Positions 63,585 through 64,000 of a DNA stretch of 64,000 nucleotides are shown piece by piece. The number at the start of each line of letters is the position of its first letter. The stretch's first letter is position 1. Where the stretch lies: contig NZ_JAVKCA010000008.1 in NCBI RefSeq assembly GCF_040222955.1, positions 1-64,000 of the forward strand, written 5' to 3'. Under the pieces are notes generated by a model, which saw only the letters and a list, made by a program, of their open reading frames with translations, had not been told where the DNA came from and made no database searches. The position numbers and the translations under genes were made by a program. The stretch comes from Marinoscillum sp040222955. Lineage in GTDB: Bacteria; Bacteroidota; Bacteroidia; Cytophagales; Cyclobacteriaceae.

Positions 63585-63609
63585 CTCCAGGGTTTTGAAA
63601 ACCCTGGAG
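63585..63609. terminator. Hairpin behind the TonB gene
   Basis: CTCCAGGGTTTT (63585-63596) and AAAACCCTGGAG (63598-63609) form a perfect 12-bp stem. Downstream of the minus-strand TonB gene. Confidence 0.65.
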
Positions 63610-63671
63610 CATCTTTTTAATGAGGGATCTCACTTATAACGCCTCATTGTAATTTGAGTAAGCTAGCCGAT

Positions 63672-64000
63672 TTAAAGCTTGAAAATAATTGGGAGAACCA
63701 TTCTCGTTTTAACAGGTCTTCCTCTTTGATTTCCTGGAATCCATTTACCTGAAGTTAACCTTACAAGACGTACGGCCTCCTCATCACAACCATACCCTAA
63801 GGCCCTTTCTGCCTTTACCTCTTCCAGTTCCCCACTTTTGTTAATCACAAATGACACGAAAACACGACCTTCAACTTTACTCCTTCTTGCCTCTCTAGGG
63901 TAGCTCATATTGTCTCCAATCAACCTATAAAATGCCACCATTCCGCCCGGATATTCAGGCTGTTGCTCGACAACTGACCACATTTCGGCTTGAGGGTTAA
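63672..64000 (-). CDS. TonB C-terminal domain protein, partial (start outside window)
   Basis: The frame is open past the right edge, so the N-terminus is missing; the ATG at 63983 is probably internal. EQQPEYPGGMVAFYRLIGDN, then YPREARRSKVEGRVFVSFVI and GCDEEAVRLVRLTSGKWIPG match the TonB C-terminal domain. It would couple inner membrane energy to an outer membrane receptor, or be a regulatory TonB-like protein. Too little is seen to assign a partner. Confidence 0.8.
   Translation of the reverse strand, partial: NPQAEMWSVVEQQPEYPGGMVAFYRLIGDNMSYPREARRSKVEGRVFVSFVINKSGELEEVKAERALGYGCDEEAVRLVRLTSGKWIPGNQRGRPVKTRMVLPIIFKL

Noticed and set aside
1..64000. tRNA or rRNA genes
   Set aside because: None was recognised on either strand by reading; a tRNAscan run would be needed to exclude a degenerate one.

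Overview
The window comes from a Bacteroidota chromosome, most likely a free-living, probably marine member of the Cytophagales. That placement is inferred from the gliding genes gldA-gldF-gldG next to dnaN, two secreted proteins ending in type IX secretion (T9SS) sorting domains, a PorE-like OmpA protein, many SPII lipoproteins, DUF1080/cytochrome c sugar proteins, a fused IcmF mutase, and promoters of the Bacteroidota type (TTG...TAnnTTTG). No tRNA, rRNA, CRISPR array or intact transposase gene was seen.

Left edge (1-4.8 kb): the 3' part of a very large polymorphic-toxin-like protein (HExxH peptidase module, variable middle, candidate PD-(D/E)xK nuclease C-terminus). It overlaps by one base a beta-propeller protein that sits where an immunity protein is expected. 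About 1.2 kb of gene-poor scar DNA follows. It holds two ~200 bp elements with inverted ends, a 21-bp tandem repeat with an inverted copy, a regulator remnant, and an orphan C-terminal coding end with its own terminator.

4.8-11 kb (minus strand): SDR, gldA, gldF, gldG, DUF4340 and dnaN, tightly packed. 11-20.5 kb: mostly single-gene units for secreted or envelope proteins: a T9SS cargo protein, an SGNH-like lipoprotein, an amidohydrolase between short direct repeats, an esterase, a membrane J-domain protein, a lactonase-like beta-propeller and an M57-like protease.

20.5-27.7 kb: a TetR-controlled drug-exporter operon (TetR, TolC, HlyD, two ATPases, two ABC-2 permeases; YbhGFSR-like). Two almost identical 16-bp palindromes mark its likely operators. 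27.7-35.2 kb: a GNAT, a lipoprotein, a GH3 glycosidase divergent from a catalytically dead NUDIX regulator with a palindromic operator on the GH3 promoter, an ankyrin-like protein, a PorE-like OmpA protein and a 1-Cys peroxiredoxin.

35.2-49.8 kb: a collagen-like lipoprotein, cold shock protein, nitrilase, OsmC, DAHP synthase, DUF1080 proteins plus a cytochrome c sugar-oxidase-like protein, a lipid A-type acyltransferase, and IcmF. 49.8-60.5 kb: a cupin lipoprotein, a Fic AMPylase gene bracketed by related palindromic repeats, a T9SS BNR-like protein, SPFH, DUF6503, an aspartic protease with PDZ, a TolB-like protein and a DUF1624 membrane protein.

Right edge (60.7-64 kb): a chimeric gene that joins a truncated LytTR sensor to a lipoprotein lacking its start, and a partial TonB-domain gene running off the window.

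The strongest leads for new biology are the toxin/beta-propeller pair, the Fic cassette with its flanking repeats, the LytTR-LamG chimera, and the self-consistent operator assignments for the TetR and NUDIX regulators.
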